Source of the DNA: a virus
Direction: 5' to 3' (one strand)
DNA: 48,315 nucleotides
Virus record (IMG/VR): IMGVR_UViG_3300025132_000062
Location: 1-48,315 of that record
The position numbers were made by a program, and so were the translations under genes. The notes below the pieces were generated by a model. It worked only from the letters and a program-made list of their open reading frames with translations. It did no database searches and had not been told where the DNA came from. Below, in pieces: positions 6,619-15,200 of this stretch. Numbering within the stretch: the first letter of the stretch is position 1; each line of letters starts with the position of its first letter.

Positions 6619-6930
6619 ATGTCGATTGATAAAATAACCCCAGAACAATGGGACGAAGCAAATAAAATTATAAAAAAAATAGGTCCAGGAGACTCTGAAA
6701 ACACTAATGAACAAGATATGGTAAATAAACCACCACATTATAATCAAGGGACTTTAGAGGCTATTGAGTATATAAAACAACAACTAGGACCATTAGGTTA
6801 TAGATCGTATTTAGAAGGAACAGCAATAAAATATTTACATAGGTTTAAATACAAAACATCTAACATACAAGATTTGGAAAAATGCGTTTGGTATATTAGA
6901 AGATTAATTAAAGAATTAGAAAATATGTAG
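6619..6930 (+). CDS. DUF3310 protein (SaV-like, so-called nucleotide kinase)
   Basis: 103 aa, with strong GGAGG ribosome site. After a variable N terminus, VNKPPHYNQG (35-44), the IEYIKQQLG helix, GTAIKYLHRFKYK (~67-79) and a closing helix DLEKCVWYIRRLI match DUF3310. Family members are small phage proteins often labelled nucleotide kinases without a proven reaction. Probably acts in phage nucleotide or replication metabolism; co-transcribed with the exonuclease. Confidence 0.85.
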   Translation: MSIDKITPEQWDEANKIIKKIGPGDSENTNEQDMVNKPPHYNQGTLEAIEYIKQQLGPLGYRSYLEGTAIKYLHRFKYKTSNIQDLEKCVWYIRRLIKELENM

Positions 6931-6932
6931 CC

Positions 6933-7016
6933 ATGAATATTGATCCCTTAACAGTTATCGCAGTTCTAATGTTGATATGGGTAATTTATGGTTCAAAAGA
7001 TGACGGTGGAGAATAA
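6933..7016 (+). CDS. Tiny membrane peptide (27 aa)
   Basis: One hydrophobic helix (residues ~5-20, ending in Tyr-Gly-Ser-Lys) followed by an acidic tail. Its last codons, GGTGGAGAA, supply a ribosome site for the next gene, with which it overlaps as TAATG. Too short for a family call; the tight packing is the main support. Confidence 0.5.
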   Translation: MNIDPLTVIAVLMLIWVIYGSKDDGGE

Positions 7017-7207
7017 TGCAAGAAATAGTTACTGACTTTGGCAAAGTAGAAGATAGAAGAGCATGTGTAGTGCAAACAAAAAATGGTCTTAGGGTAGATC
7101 TTTATGAATACAAAAACTTTATTAGATCAGTAGACTTAAATGAACATAATCTTTTATATGCAGAGAGTCTTGCAAAAAACTGGACAAATAGATTAATTAA
7201 GAAATAA
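7016..7207 (+). CDS. Small hypothetical protein (63 aa)
   Basis: Start at 7016 overlaps the previous stop (TAATG) with GGTGGAG upstream. Beta-rich N-terminal half with two Cys-free strands and a C-terminal basic helix. Last gene of the rightward exonuclease operon; it ends 5 nt before the first of two hairpins that terminate the opposing transcript. Confidence 0.65.
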   Translation: MQEIVTDFGKVEDRRACVVQTKNGLRVDLYEYKNFIRSVDLNEHNLLYAESLAKNWTNRLIKK

Positions 7208-7212
7208 AAAAA

Positions 7213-7233
7213 GGGGAGTTTAAAAAACTCCCC
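7213..7233 (-). terminator. Rho-independent terminator (distal of a pair)
   Basis: GGGGAGTTT (7213-7221) pairs with AAACTCCCC (7225-7233) around AAA. Seven A precede it on the + strand, giving a T-tract when read leftward. It stops the Sak4-DUF669 transcript from running into the rightward operon. Confidence 0.85.
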
Positions 7234-7298
7234 AACCATTCGGGAGAGAACTAATGAATGATATACCTCATTCTATCCCAAAAATCAAATAAAAAAAA

Positions 7299-7316
7299 GG
7301 GGAGATTACTCTCCCC
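7299..7316 (-). terminator. Rho-independent terminator (proximal of a pair)
   Basis: GGGGAGA (7299-7305) pairs with TCTCCCC (7310-7316) around TTAC, with eight A on the left giving a T8 tract for leftward transcripts. It lies 21 nt beyond the DUF669 stop. Its sequence resembles the distal copy, suggesting duplication. Region 7234-7298 holds nothing else visible. Confidence 0.88.
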
Positions 7317-7337
7317 AATAATTACCTATAATTTTAT

Positions 7338-7808
7338 TTATAAGGTAGGTTTGGCTTTTGCTGTTGAATCACTAGCATTTTGTCCTGCAGATGACTCTGG
7401 GTTAACAAAAGATCTTACTCTTGTTTTAGTTACTTCAATAGTTTCACCAAACTCGTTTTTAAAAGAATCTTGCTCGTTAGAAACTCTAATATTTAGATGT
7501 TTGTTAACGAAATCTCCATACGCATTAGGAAATTGTTTAAATCCTACTGCTTTACATAATGAGGTAAATTGCTCATTAGAGATTCTTTTAGCGTCTGCAT
7601 TAGCTGACCACAAAGAAAAATACTCTGTGTGTTCTCTGAATGCTCCGTTCTGCAAATCAAAAATTACTCTTACAGACCAGTTATCACTACTCTTTGATTG
7701 ATACTTCTCGCAAGAAATAACTTTTGCTTCATATTCACCTGGTGGTGCGACATCTTTTGATGGCTCTCCACTTGTTTCAAGCCAATCAACATTATCAAAA
7801 TCACTCAT
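7338..7808 (-). CDS. DUF669 single-stranded DNA-binding-like protein
   Basis: 156 aa. APPGEYEAKVISCE near residue 21 opens an OB-like beta region that continues through WSVRVIFDLQNGAFR and a helical FTSLCKAVGFKQFP, followed by KHLNIRVSN. This is the DUF669 pattern usual beside phage recombinases. The low-complexity acidic/Ala tail resembles SSB tails. It overlaps the Sak4-like gene by 8 nt, so the two products are probably made together and bind single strands during annealing. Confidence 0.8.
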   Translation of the reverse strand: MSDFDNVDWLETSGEPSKDVAPPGEYEAKVISCEKYQSKSSDNWSVRVIFDLQNGAFREHTEYFSLWSANADAKRISNEQFTSLCKAVGFKQFPNAYGDFVNKHLNIRVSNEQDSFKNEFGETIEVTKTRVRSFVNPESSAGQNASDSTAKAKPTL

Positions 7809-8529
7809 TTATAGCCTCCTGTTGTAATGCTTCTTGAGTTTTAAAACCTAGCTTTTTGATTATGCTAGTTAAACAAGGCTCTTCAAAAGGATCTAGTTTC
7901 CCAGATCTATCTTTTGCAGTATATCCTTGACCAATTTCTGTTTGTAGCCATCTGTTTTTTACATTTTTACCATCATCATCTTGTTCTTCAATGACACGCA
8001 AAGCAAGAACTTCATCAAAAAAGTAAGTAATAGATTGTCCTAGTTTTGTTCCAACCATTTTTGGTTCATATAAAAGAACATTATCTACGTTTTGCTTTTC
8101 CATTTTAGAGACAAAGACAACATGCATATGTAAATCTCTATATGCTCTCATAACATTAGTGACTGATTCTTGCACATTGCCATATGCCATCCTTGGGTCT
8201 TTATGTTTTGCCTTTTCATAATTTAACAAAATTTCAGACATCTCAGATATAGAATCTAAACAGACAGTATCGTAGTTAAGTTCACCAGATTTTAATGCAT
8301 CATGTATCTGCATTATTTCTTGTGCTTCTTTAACTTCGATTGCATCAACATTTTGACGATCTCTAATAGAAAGCAAACCACTCTCCATACTTATCATCAA
8401 AATTTTACCGGGAGCAGTTGCACATGCAGTAGTTTTACCAGCACCAGCAGCCCCGTATATTAGGATTTTTGCACCTTGATCTTCTACTAGATCAGACGGT
8501 GCAACTATGCGATTTTTTAAATCACTCAT
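7801..8529 (-). CDS. Sak4-like RecA-fold ATPase, recombination mediator
   Basis: 242 aa. Walker A GAAGAGKT at 26-33, a beta-strand plus MESGLLSI (~48) and Walker B-like TVCLDSISEM (~83). The short RecA core without N- or C-terminal extensions is typical of Sak4/AAA_24 phage annealases. Partner genes are the DUF669 ssDNA-binding protein (same operon) and the PD-(D/E)XK exonuclease. Transcribed leftward from a clear promoter (8556-8584), divergent from an HTH gene. Confidence 0.85.
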   Translation of the reverse strand: MSDLKNRIVAPSDLVEDQGAKILIYGAAGAGKTTACATAPGKILMISMESGLLSIRDRQNVDAIEVKEAQEIMQIHDALKSGELNYDTVCLDSISEMSEILLNYEKAKHKDPRMAYGNVQESVTNVMRAYRDLHMHVVFVSKMEKQNVDNVLLYEPKMVGTKLGQSITYFFDEVLALRVIEEQDDDGKNVKNRWLQTEIGQGYTAKDRSGKLDPFEEPCLTSIIKKLGFKTQEALQQEAINE

Positions 8530-8548
8530 AATAGTTTCTCCAAAGTTG

Positions 8549-8577
8549 TTGAAAAAGTATATAACATATATTACTAT
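8549..8577 (+). promoter_or_regulatory. Promoter of the HTH/primase operon
   Basis: TTGAAA (8549-8554) and TACTAT (8572-8577), 17 nt apart. It overlaps the leftward promoter, so use of one should hinder the other. Confidence 0.45.
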
Positions 8578-8584
8578 TTGTAAA
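8556..8584 (-). promoter_or_regulatory. Promoter of the Sak4-DUF669 operon
   Basis: Minus strand TTTACA (8579-8584, 5 of 6) and TATACT (8556-8561, 5 of 6) with the ideal 17-nt spacer. Transcription would start near 8549, 20 nt before the Sak4 start at 8529. Confidence 0.6.
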
Positions 8585-8601
8585 TTAATTAAGGAGAAAC
8601 T

Positions 8602-8961
8602 ATGAGCAATAATTTAATTTGGTTAGCCAACTATTATTACCGACAACTAATACTTTCTAATAAACATTTAGAAATTTTAAATAAACTTAATGTAAAACCA
8701 CAATTTACTGAGAGAGAAAAAGAAATGAAAAGATATTCTTTAAAACAATATATCGAGTTTATAGGAATGCCAAAAGCTGCTGATTTGTTTGGATGTTCAG
8801 AAGCGTCAATAAAAGCCTGGAGATATGGTTATCGGCAACCGTCTATCAATCAAGCGAAAAAAATAATACAACAATCTGACGGTAAGTTAGACTTTGAATC
8901 CATTTATGGTAACTTAGATAACTCCACCTCAGATAGTGTTCAATCTAAATCTTACAGATAA
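8602..8961 (+). CDS. Helix-turn-helix regulator
   Basis: 119 aa. Residues ~46-82 form a Cro/CI-type helix-turn-helix: SLKQYIEFIGMPKAADLFG, then CSEASIKAWRYGYRQPS as recognition helix, then an INQAKKII helix. It is divergently placed from the recombination operon and leads the primase operon, the classic place for an autoregulating switch protein. The primase start at 8936 lies within its last 26 nt. GGAGAAAC ribosome site. Confidence 0.75.
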   Translation: MSNNLIWLANYYYRQLILSNKHLEILNKLNVKPQFTEREKEMKRYSLKQYIEFIGMPKAADLFGCSEASIKAWRYGYRQPSINQAKKIIQQSDGKLDFESIYGNLDNSTSDSVQSKSYR

Positions 8962-11056
8962 TGAAACACCTCTAGACCTAGCTACCACATATTATGATGA
9001 GGGTCTTTCGGTTGTTCCATTATATAGAAGCAATAAAAAACCACCAGCTTTTCTAGGTGGCTGGCATCAATATAAAACTGAAAGACCAAAAAGAGAACTT
9101 GTAGAATCTTGGTTCAAAGGTCGTGATGATTTAGTAGTGGCTTTGATTTGTGGTGAATTTATTGTAGTTGATGCAGACACACCAGAAGCTATGACCTGGG
9201 TAGAAAACAATTTACCTACTACCCCATTTCGTGTTGTTACTGGTAAAGGTATGCACTTTTACTATAACAACCCACAAAACTTTACAACATTTGCTACCAA
9301 AAGACTAAACGAAACTCCATTAGAAAGACATATAGATATTAGAGGGGAAGGTGGTTTAATTATTGCTCCTTATAATAAACATGCTACTGGTAGAATATAT
9401 AAACCAAACATCATACCAGAATGGGACATACACGATTATAGTGATTTGCCAGATTTTACTGAAAAAGAATGGATCCAAATAACTGGTAACGGTAAAAACA
9501 ATGGTCATCAAGTAACTGCTCCAATATCACTAGATGGTGTAAACGAAGGATCAAGAAACGATCAAGCTGCAAGACTCGCAGGATATTTAATATCTAAAAA
9601 TATTAACCTAGATTTTTGTAAATTTTTTCTACAGTCTTGGAACACACAAAATACACCACCTTTACCAAACAACGAAGTTTTATCTGTAGTCGATAATGTA
9701 AAAAGAACACATGACAGAAAAAACCAAAGAGCACCCTTGTTTGTAAATGCCTCTGAAAAAATCGATCCACCAAAAGATTTATTTAATCCACCAGGCATAT
9801 TAAAAGAAATGTATAGGTTCTGTGAAGAAATGGCAAAAGTATCTCAACCAGAATTATCAATAATAGCAAGTTTATCCTTAGCAAGTGTTTGTTGTGGCAG
9901 ATTATACAGAACTAATATGAATAATTTTTCATCACTATACTTTATGGGTATAGCCAAGTCTGGACAAGGTAAAGAAAATATAAAAAGTTTTGTCGAGGCT
10001 ATTTTAAATATGTCTGAGCACTCGGATTTGGTAGTTGGTGATGGCTATACCTCATCTGGAGCAGTACATTCAATATTAAGGTATAGACCTACACAAATAA
10101 CAATAATGGATGAGTTTGGTAAAAGACTAGAAAATATTAGTGCCCAACAAAACACAAATAGAGAGGATGGTATACAAACTTTGATGGAGGCTTGGGGTCG
10201 TTGTCATGGTACTCTTAGACCAGATAATTATTCTCTAATGAATGTTCCAGAACAATATAAAGAACAAGCCATGAATAGAGTTACACATAAACCAGCAATC
10301 ACTTTGGTTGGCATGTCAGTACCACAAAACTTTTATAAAGCGCTAAACTCTGGTCGTATTGCTGATGGTTTTTTAAATAGATTCTTAATAATAGAAAGTA
10401 AAGAACCAAGAAAAATACAAAGGCTTAAAAAATATATCAGACCACCATTAACTTTAGTAAATTGGGTAAATCAAATAAGAAAACCATCAACAGAGTTTGG
10501 TGCAGTAGGGGAAAATAATGCAGAGCTAGATGTTGAACAAAAGATAATTAGTTTTACACCAGAGGCAGAAACATTATTGGAAATATTTGCAGAGGAAATA
10601 GTCAAAAGACAAAACGCTTTGGAAAAGGATAATTTAGAACCGTTACTATCTAGAACAAGAGAAAAAGCTATGCGTTTATCACTATCTTGTGCATTAGCAG
10701 AAAATCCTAAAAATACAACAATATCAGCAGATGTTACAAAGTGGTGTATAGATTATGTCAGATACTATGACTTATTATTTATAGAGGCATGTAAAGATAA
10801 AGTTGCCTCATCAGCTACTGAATCAAAAATAAAAAATGTTCTATCGTTCATTAGGTCTAGAGGAGAAGAGGGTATAAGTAAAAGAGAAGTAGATAGACAT
10901 GAATTATTTAGAAGTATGAAATCTTATGAAGTAAAAGAAATAATAGATAGACTTAAAAATGCAGGAGAAATACAAGAAATAGATATTAGAGTGGGTGGAA
11001 AAGGCAGACCTACAAAAAGATTTGTAGCTGTAGATCCAAATTACTATGAAGATTAA
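8936..11056 (+). CDS. Primase-polymerase / helicase-like replication protein
   Basis: 706 aa from a GTG start. Residues ~12-170 are a bifunctional primase-polymerase (Prim-Pol) domain, with DAD at 79-81, GKGMHFYY at 103-110 and DIRGEGG at 134-140. The middle is a P-loop ATPase of DUF3987 type, with GIAKSGQGKE (338-347) and Walker B ITIMDEFG (388-395). The P-loop ends Lys-Glu instead of Lys-Ser/Thr. The C terminus (~640-706) is winged-helix-like. It would prime and help unwind phage DNA. It overlaps the HTH gene by 26 nt and the next gene by 11. Confidence 0.85.
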   Translation: MFNLNLTDNETPLDLATTYYDEGLSVVPLYRSNKKPPAFLGGWHQYKTERPKRELVESWFKGRDDLVVALICGEFIVVDADTPEAMTWVENNLPTTPFRVVTGKGMHFYYNNPQNFTTFATKRLNETPLERHIDIRGEGGLIIAPYNKHATGRIYKPNIIPEWDIHDYSDLPDFTEKEWIQITGNGKNNGHQVTAPISLDGVNEGSRNDQAARLAGYLISKNINLDFCKFFLQSWNTQNTPPLPNNEVLSVVDNVKRTHDRKNQRAPLFVNASEKIDPPKDLFNPPGILKEMYRFCEEMAKVSQPELSIIASLSLASVCCGRLYRTNMNNFSSLYFMGIAKSGQGKENIKSFVEAILNMSEHSDLVVGDGYTSSGAVHSILRYRPTQITIMDEFGKRLENISAQQNTNREDGIQTLMEAWGRCHGTLRPDNYSLMNVPEQYKEQAMNRVTHKPAITLVGMSVPQNFYKALNSGRIADGFLNRFLIIESKEPRKIQRLKKYIRPPLTLVNWVNQIRKPSTEFGAVGENNAELDVEQKIISFTPEAETLLEIFAEEIVKRQNALEKDNLEPLLSRTREKAMRLSLSCALAENPKNTTISADVTKWCIDYVRYYDLLFIEACKDKVASSATESKIKNVLSFIRSRGEEGISKREVDRHELFRSMKSYEVKEIIDRLKNAGEIQEIDIRVGGKGRPTKRFVAVDPNYYED

Positions 11057-11282
11057 CAAAAAAGCTGCAAAAGAAGCAATATTCGATACTGTTTTAGGTT
11101 TACCTATAAATTGGTTTTTTGCATATATAACGATAGTTGTGTTAATGTTGTTTGGTATAAATAGTGCTTTTGCAATATCAATAGCACAAGTAGTAGTGCT
11201 TACTATACTAGCTTTAATAAGAAAATATTTGGTAAGAATCTACTTCAAACAAGGAGACGACTATGAGGACACCAAGTCTTGA
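11046..11282 (+). CDS. Small inner-membrane protein, DUF7220-like
   Basis: 78 aa with two hydrophobic helices (about 17-40 and 45-62) between basic ends. The pattern AKEAIFDTVLGLPINW then FAISIAQVVVL recalls small phage membrane proteins placed beside replication genes; the family name is from memory. Overlaps both neighbours, so it is part of the primase operon. Confidence 0.65.
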   Translation: MKINKKAAKEAIFDTVLGLPINWFFAYITIVVLMLFGINSAFAISIAQVVVLTILALIRKYLVRIYFKQGDDYEDTKS

Positions 11283-11724
11283 GACGAAAGATGACCAAAA
11301 ACGTGAGGAGAGAGTTGCTGGGTTTTTAGAGGGGGCTTGGGATGTTACATGTCATAAGTTGCCCACTTCATATAGTCTAGATTACTGGATAGAATCAAAA
11401 GCAAAATGTTATTGGTGTGAAGTTAAATGCCGTACATTCGCATCAGACAAGTACGATACATTTATATTATCAGTTAACAAATTAAGAAAAGGAGCATCTT
11501 ATACAAGATCTACTGGTATACCTTTCATTATAGTTTATGCCATGACTGATGGTTTGTTTTATCATGAGTGGGATAATTCACATGAATATGATGTAAGAAT
11601 GAACATAAAACCAGAAGCCGTATATGACGACGAAAATGAACCATATGCTCACATACCTAGAGATATGATAAAATGTATTACAGACAAACCTTTAGGTATG
11701 GATAGGAACGAAATAGGTTTTTGA
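11263..11724 (+). CDS. Probable PD-(D/E)XK nuclease
   Basis: 153 aa. D40 followed by WCEVKCR (51-57; E53 and K55) on consecutive strands is the D...ExK catalytic pattern, and IPFIIVYA (~86-93) is the next core strand. Size and layout resemble phage resolvase or VRR-type nucleases. It lies between primase-helicase and holin and may process replication intermediates. Motif evidence only. Confidence 0.6.
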   Translation: MRTPSLETKDDQKREERVAGFLEGAWDVTCHKLPTSYSLDYWIESKAKCYWCEVKCRTFASDKYDTFILSVNKLRKGASYTRSTGIPFIIVYAMTDGLFYHEWDNSHEYDVRMNIKPEAVYDDENEPYAHIPRDMIKCITDKPLGMDRNEIGF

Positions 11725-12128
11725 TGGGACAAATAACAGAATCAGTAATCGGAGTAGCAGACAAAGTTCTAAGTAAATTTGTTACCGATAAAAATTTAAA
11801 ACTTAAATTAGAACACGAACTTAAAACTGAATTTCATAAGGCTAATTTAGCACAAATAGAAGTCAACAAGGAACAAGCAAAACACTCATCTATTTTTGTA
11901 TCTGGTGCTAGACCTGCAATTATGTGGGTAGCTTGTTTTGGTTTGTTATGGTCATATTTTTTAGCACCTATTTTAAATTGGATTATCGTTGTTAGTGGAA
12001 GTGACGTGCCATTACCAAAAATAGAAACAGAAGGTCTTCTAACTTTAACACTCTCACTTTTGGGATTAGGCGGCATGAGAAGTTATGAAAAAATGAAAGG
12101 AGTTGCTAGAAATAGTATGAATGAATAG
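11724..12128 (+). CDS. Holin, GTA_holin_3TM family
   Basis: 134 aa. The start is ATG 11724, overlapping the upstream stop (TGATG), not the TTG at 11721. An amphipathic Lys/Glu-rich helix (~15-50) is followed by SIFVSGARPAIMWV, then hydrophobic segments at ~60-85 and ~105-122. This matches the three-helix holin family first named in gene transfer agents. It would permeabilise the inner membrane at lysis. No endolysin is recognised next to it. Confidence 0.8.
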   Translation: MGQITESVIGVADKVLSKFVTDKNLKLKLEHELKTEFHKANLAQIEVNKEQAKHSSIFVSGARPAIMWVACFGLLWSYFLAPILNWIIVVSGSDVPLPKIETEGLLTLTLSLLGLGGMRSYEKMKGVARNSMNE

Positions 12129-12132
12129 AATT

Positions 12133-12187
12133 GGGTGGCGGTTGTACTAAAGTATCTGTTGTTCCCTATTACTTAATATCGTCACCC
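12133..12187. terminator. Possible weak hairpin between convergent operons
   Basis: GGGTGGCG (12133-12140) can pair with CGTCACCC (12180-12187), with one G-U, around a 39-nt loop. The gap 12129-12257 separates the rightward holin operon from the leftward virion operon, where a terminator is expected. Loop length makes this uncertain. Confidence 0.25.
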
Positions 12188-12257
12188 TCTTATTCGCTTT
12201 CTAATAACTTTTGTTAAAAATTTTTGATAAAAGGTAAAGGGGTACCAAAAGTTTTCG

Positions 12258-15200
12258 TTAAACTAACGGTGAAGAGCCGACAAGGAAATCTGACCTAATT
12301 TGAGGGTCTTTTGCTAGTTCAGAGCCTCTAATTGGTGATATTTCTGGTAATTCTATCGAAGCTGTTGGTACATCTCTAATTAATTCTTTGCCTTGTCTTT
12401 GTATATCTGGTAAAACTGCACCAGCTTCATCTATTAGTCGTTCATCAAGATCTGTGCCTTCTAATTGTTTTTGTAATTCTTTTTCTACATAATCATTTAT
12501 ATCACCAGTAAGACTTGCTATGCCTCTAACTGCTGATAGTCTGAACGCTCTATCAAAATATTCTAGAACCTCTACTACTGATGATTTATCTGTTTTAGCC
12601 ATAGCTTTTAAAAATCTAGGGCTCATAAAAACTCTTCTTAGAACTTCAGCACCAACTATAGTAGGCCACAAAGCTGGATTATATGCATTAATAGCTATGG
12701 CAGCAGCAATAAGTGTACCAGATGTCCCACCAGTTCCTCTTTCTCCTTTAGTCATGACATCCAATGCCCTAGAGTAATCTCTAAGTCCTTGTTGTATTTC
12801 TTTGCCAAACATAGCTTCTAAAGTTTCATCACCATAACTGTCTAATGTAGTTTTAAATTTAGATGCATTTAAAATTTTAGTAATGTCGGCTGATTTAGTT
12901 GGTCCATCAAAGTCAATAGCTTTTTGTAGAAGCCTAGTCATAGCATTAGCTTGAAGAGCTTTGAAATCATCTGAACCCTCGCCTAATGCCTGCCTTATTA
13001 CTTTTATGTTAGAAGAGCCTTGTGGTGTAAATATTTTACCAATCAATTCTTCATTTGTTGCTTCTGGCAACTTGTTTAAAATTAAATTAGCTTCAAACTT
13101 TTGTTTTTCTGCTGATGCCTCTGCAAGATCAGATAACCCTCGTAAAAATTGTTGTCCAGGTTGTGTCGCACCTAACCCTACAATTTCTTGTCCCTCCCTT
13201 GGTTTATTGAATTGTAAAATTAATTTTTCTACTTCATCTGCTTTGACTTTTGGGCCTAATTTATTTAATTGTTCTATGGTTCTTATAAAATTATCTGAGT
13301 TTTGACCAAACACTATGGATGCTTTATTAGGAAATTTTCTATAAAATTTTGATATTTCATTTGCAAATACATCAAATCGCATAACATCTGTGCCAAAACT
13401 TGTAGCCTCTCTATAAGCATCATTTAGAATTCGTTGTGTTATGTATTTTTTTACCTCATTACTTTTGTTTGTTCTACCAATTACGGTAGTGCCATAGTTG
13501 TCATAGTTATCTAGAGCATTAAAAAAAGCCCTTAAATCGGCACTATCCCCATCTAAAATAAGATTTTTATAAATATTTTCTGGGTCGTAGGCACCAAAAG
13601 CTGCTTCATTTTGTGCCTTAACTATACGTTGTTTATCAAAAGGTTTTAGTACGTTTGCTGCAAATTCATTTGCCTCTTGTAATTCTTCAACTCCTTTTTT
13701 CACTCTAGCAGAATCAATTTCAAATAATTCTCTAACTGCTTGGAGTCGGCTTACTGCATCCGTTCTTTGTTTAAATCCTTTACTTAGACCCTTAACTGCT
13801 GCTAACCTTGGATCAGCAAAAGTTTTAAAAATATCTTGGTAATCTGTTTTCATATTGTGCATGATTTTAGTCATGGTGTTTGTTTGTGTAAAAGATTTGA
13901 CTTCTTCAGCAATAGTGCTTAACTCTCTTCGTAAGTTTTCCAAACTAAATGGCAAAATTTTCATGTCAGCAAAATTATCTGGACCTAGCCCAAGCCTTTG
14001 ATTAGTAGGAGTCAACTTTACGAAATTGCTATAAGCATTATCAAATGCAGGACCTTCATCTCCAAAATAATCTCTAATTGTTTTAAGTGGTGTGCCTGCG
14101 TCTGCAAATGCTTGTACCTCATCTGGCGTTGCTTGTGTAATGTTTAAAGCTCTTCGTCTTAGTCTATTGTTTATTTGTTCTAAATATGCAATGGGAGCAG
14201 TTTTTAATTTAGCAACTTCACCTAATTCTGGTCTAACTGCAAGTTGTGGTTCTTTTGCACCATACCTTGACAGCATACCTTTTGTTTTTTGAAAAAATAC
14301 ATCAGCCAATTCTCCTAATTTAATAGCAGTAATTGGATCTTCTAATTGAAAAAAAATGTCATCGACATTTGTATATTTTCTTTGCATAGCGTTAGTTACA
14401 CCGTCTCTAGCCTCTTGCAAAGCACCTCTAATCAAGGCACCACCTTCTAGATTGCCACCCGGACCATATTGAATACCTTCATCCACCATAGCGTCCATAG
14501 TATCGTCAACTAATTTTTCTAATTTGTTTATGACTTTACCTTCTTGGCTACTTAATTCTGTTTTCATCTCAGCTATCTTTCTGGCTACTGCTCCCCTTTC
14601 ACGAGCAGATACCCCTAACTCCCTAAACCTTTTTAGAAATTCTTCAAGTTTTACTTGTTGCATGTTAACTAGCCCTAAATCTTCATACAGAGATGCCATA
14701 CCTCTAAGAGCAAATTTTACGTTTGGCAGATTTCTAGCGTTACCTAATATCTCCTCAGTCATAGCTTGGGCTCTAGCTGGTAACGGTCTATTAAATGCTT
14801 TCTGTGACGGTAGAAGACCTTCTTGAAATTTTCTTACGGTAACACCTTGAATAGGTTGTGTAGTTGCTCTCTTTAATTCAGCGTCTGTAGCTTCTCTACC
14901 CAAAACCCTATTTAACTTCATAACATCTATTGGGTTATATTGTTGTATCATAGACCTTTGTAAATGTAGATCATCAAAAGGAGCTTTTTTACCTAACATA
15001 ATTTGATAACCAGTTCCTAAGATTTCACCTACGCCTTGACCAGTAGCTCCCAAAGCAAACTCAAACCCTAATAATTCTGCAATATCTTTAGCATCTTGTT
15101 CTTGAAAACCTGCTAATGCATCAACGACTTCTTCACCTGCCTTACCCCCTGCAGTTCCTATACCAGCTGCAATCGTTCTTTGAAAACGAGGTCCAAAAAC

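Larger units (their letters stand above)
8531..8603. promoter_or_regulatory. Perfect 11-bp inverted repeat shared by two divergent leaders
   Basis: ATAGTTTCTCC (8531-8541) is the exact complement of GGAGAAACTAT (8593-8603). Each copy is the ribosome site and start region of one of the two divergent genes. Identical leaders suggest a common control point at mRNA or operator level, with the HTH protein at 8602 the obvious candidate regulator (inference). Confidence 0.6.
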
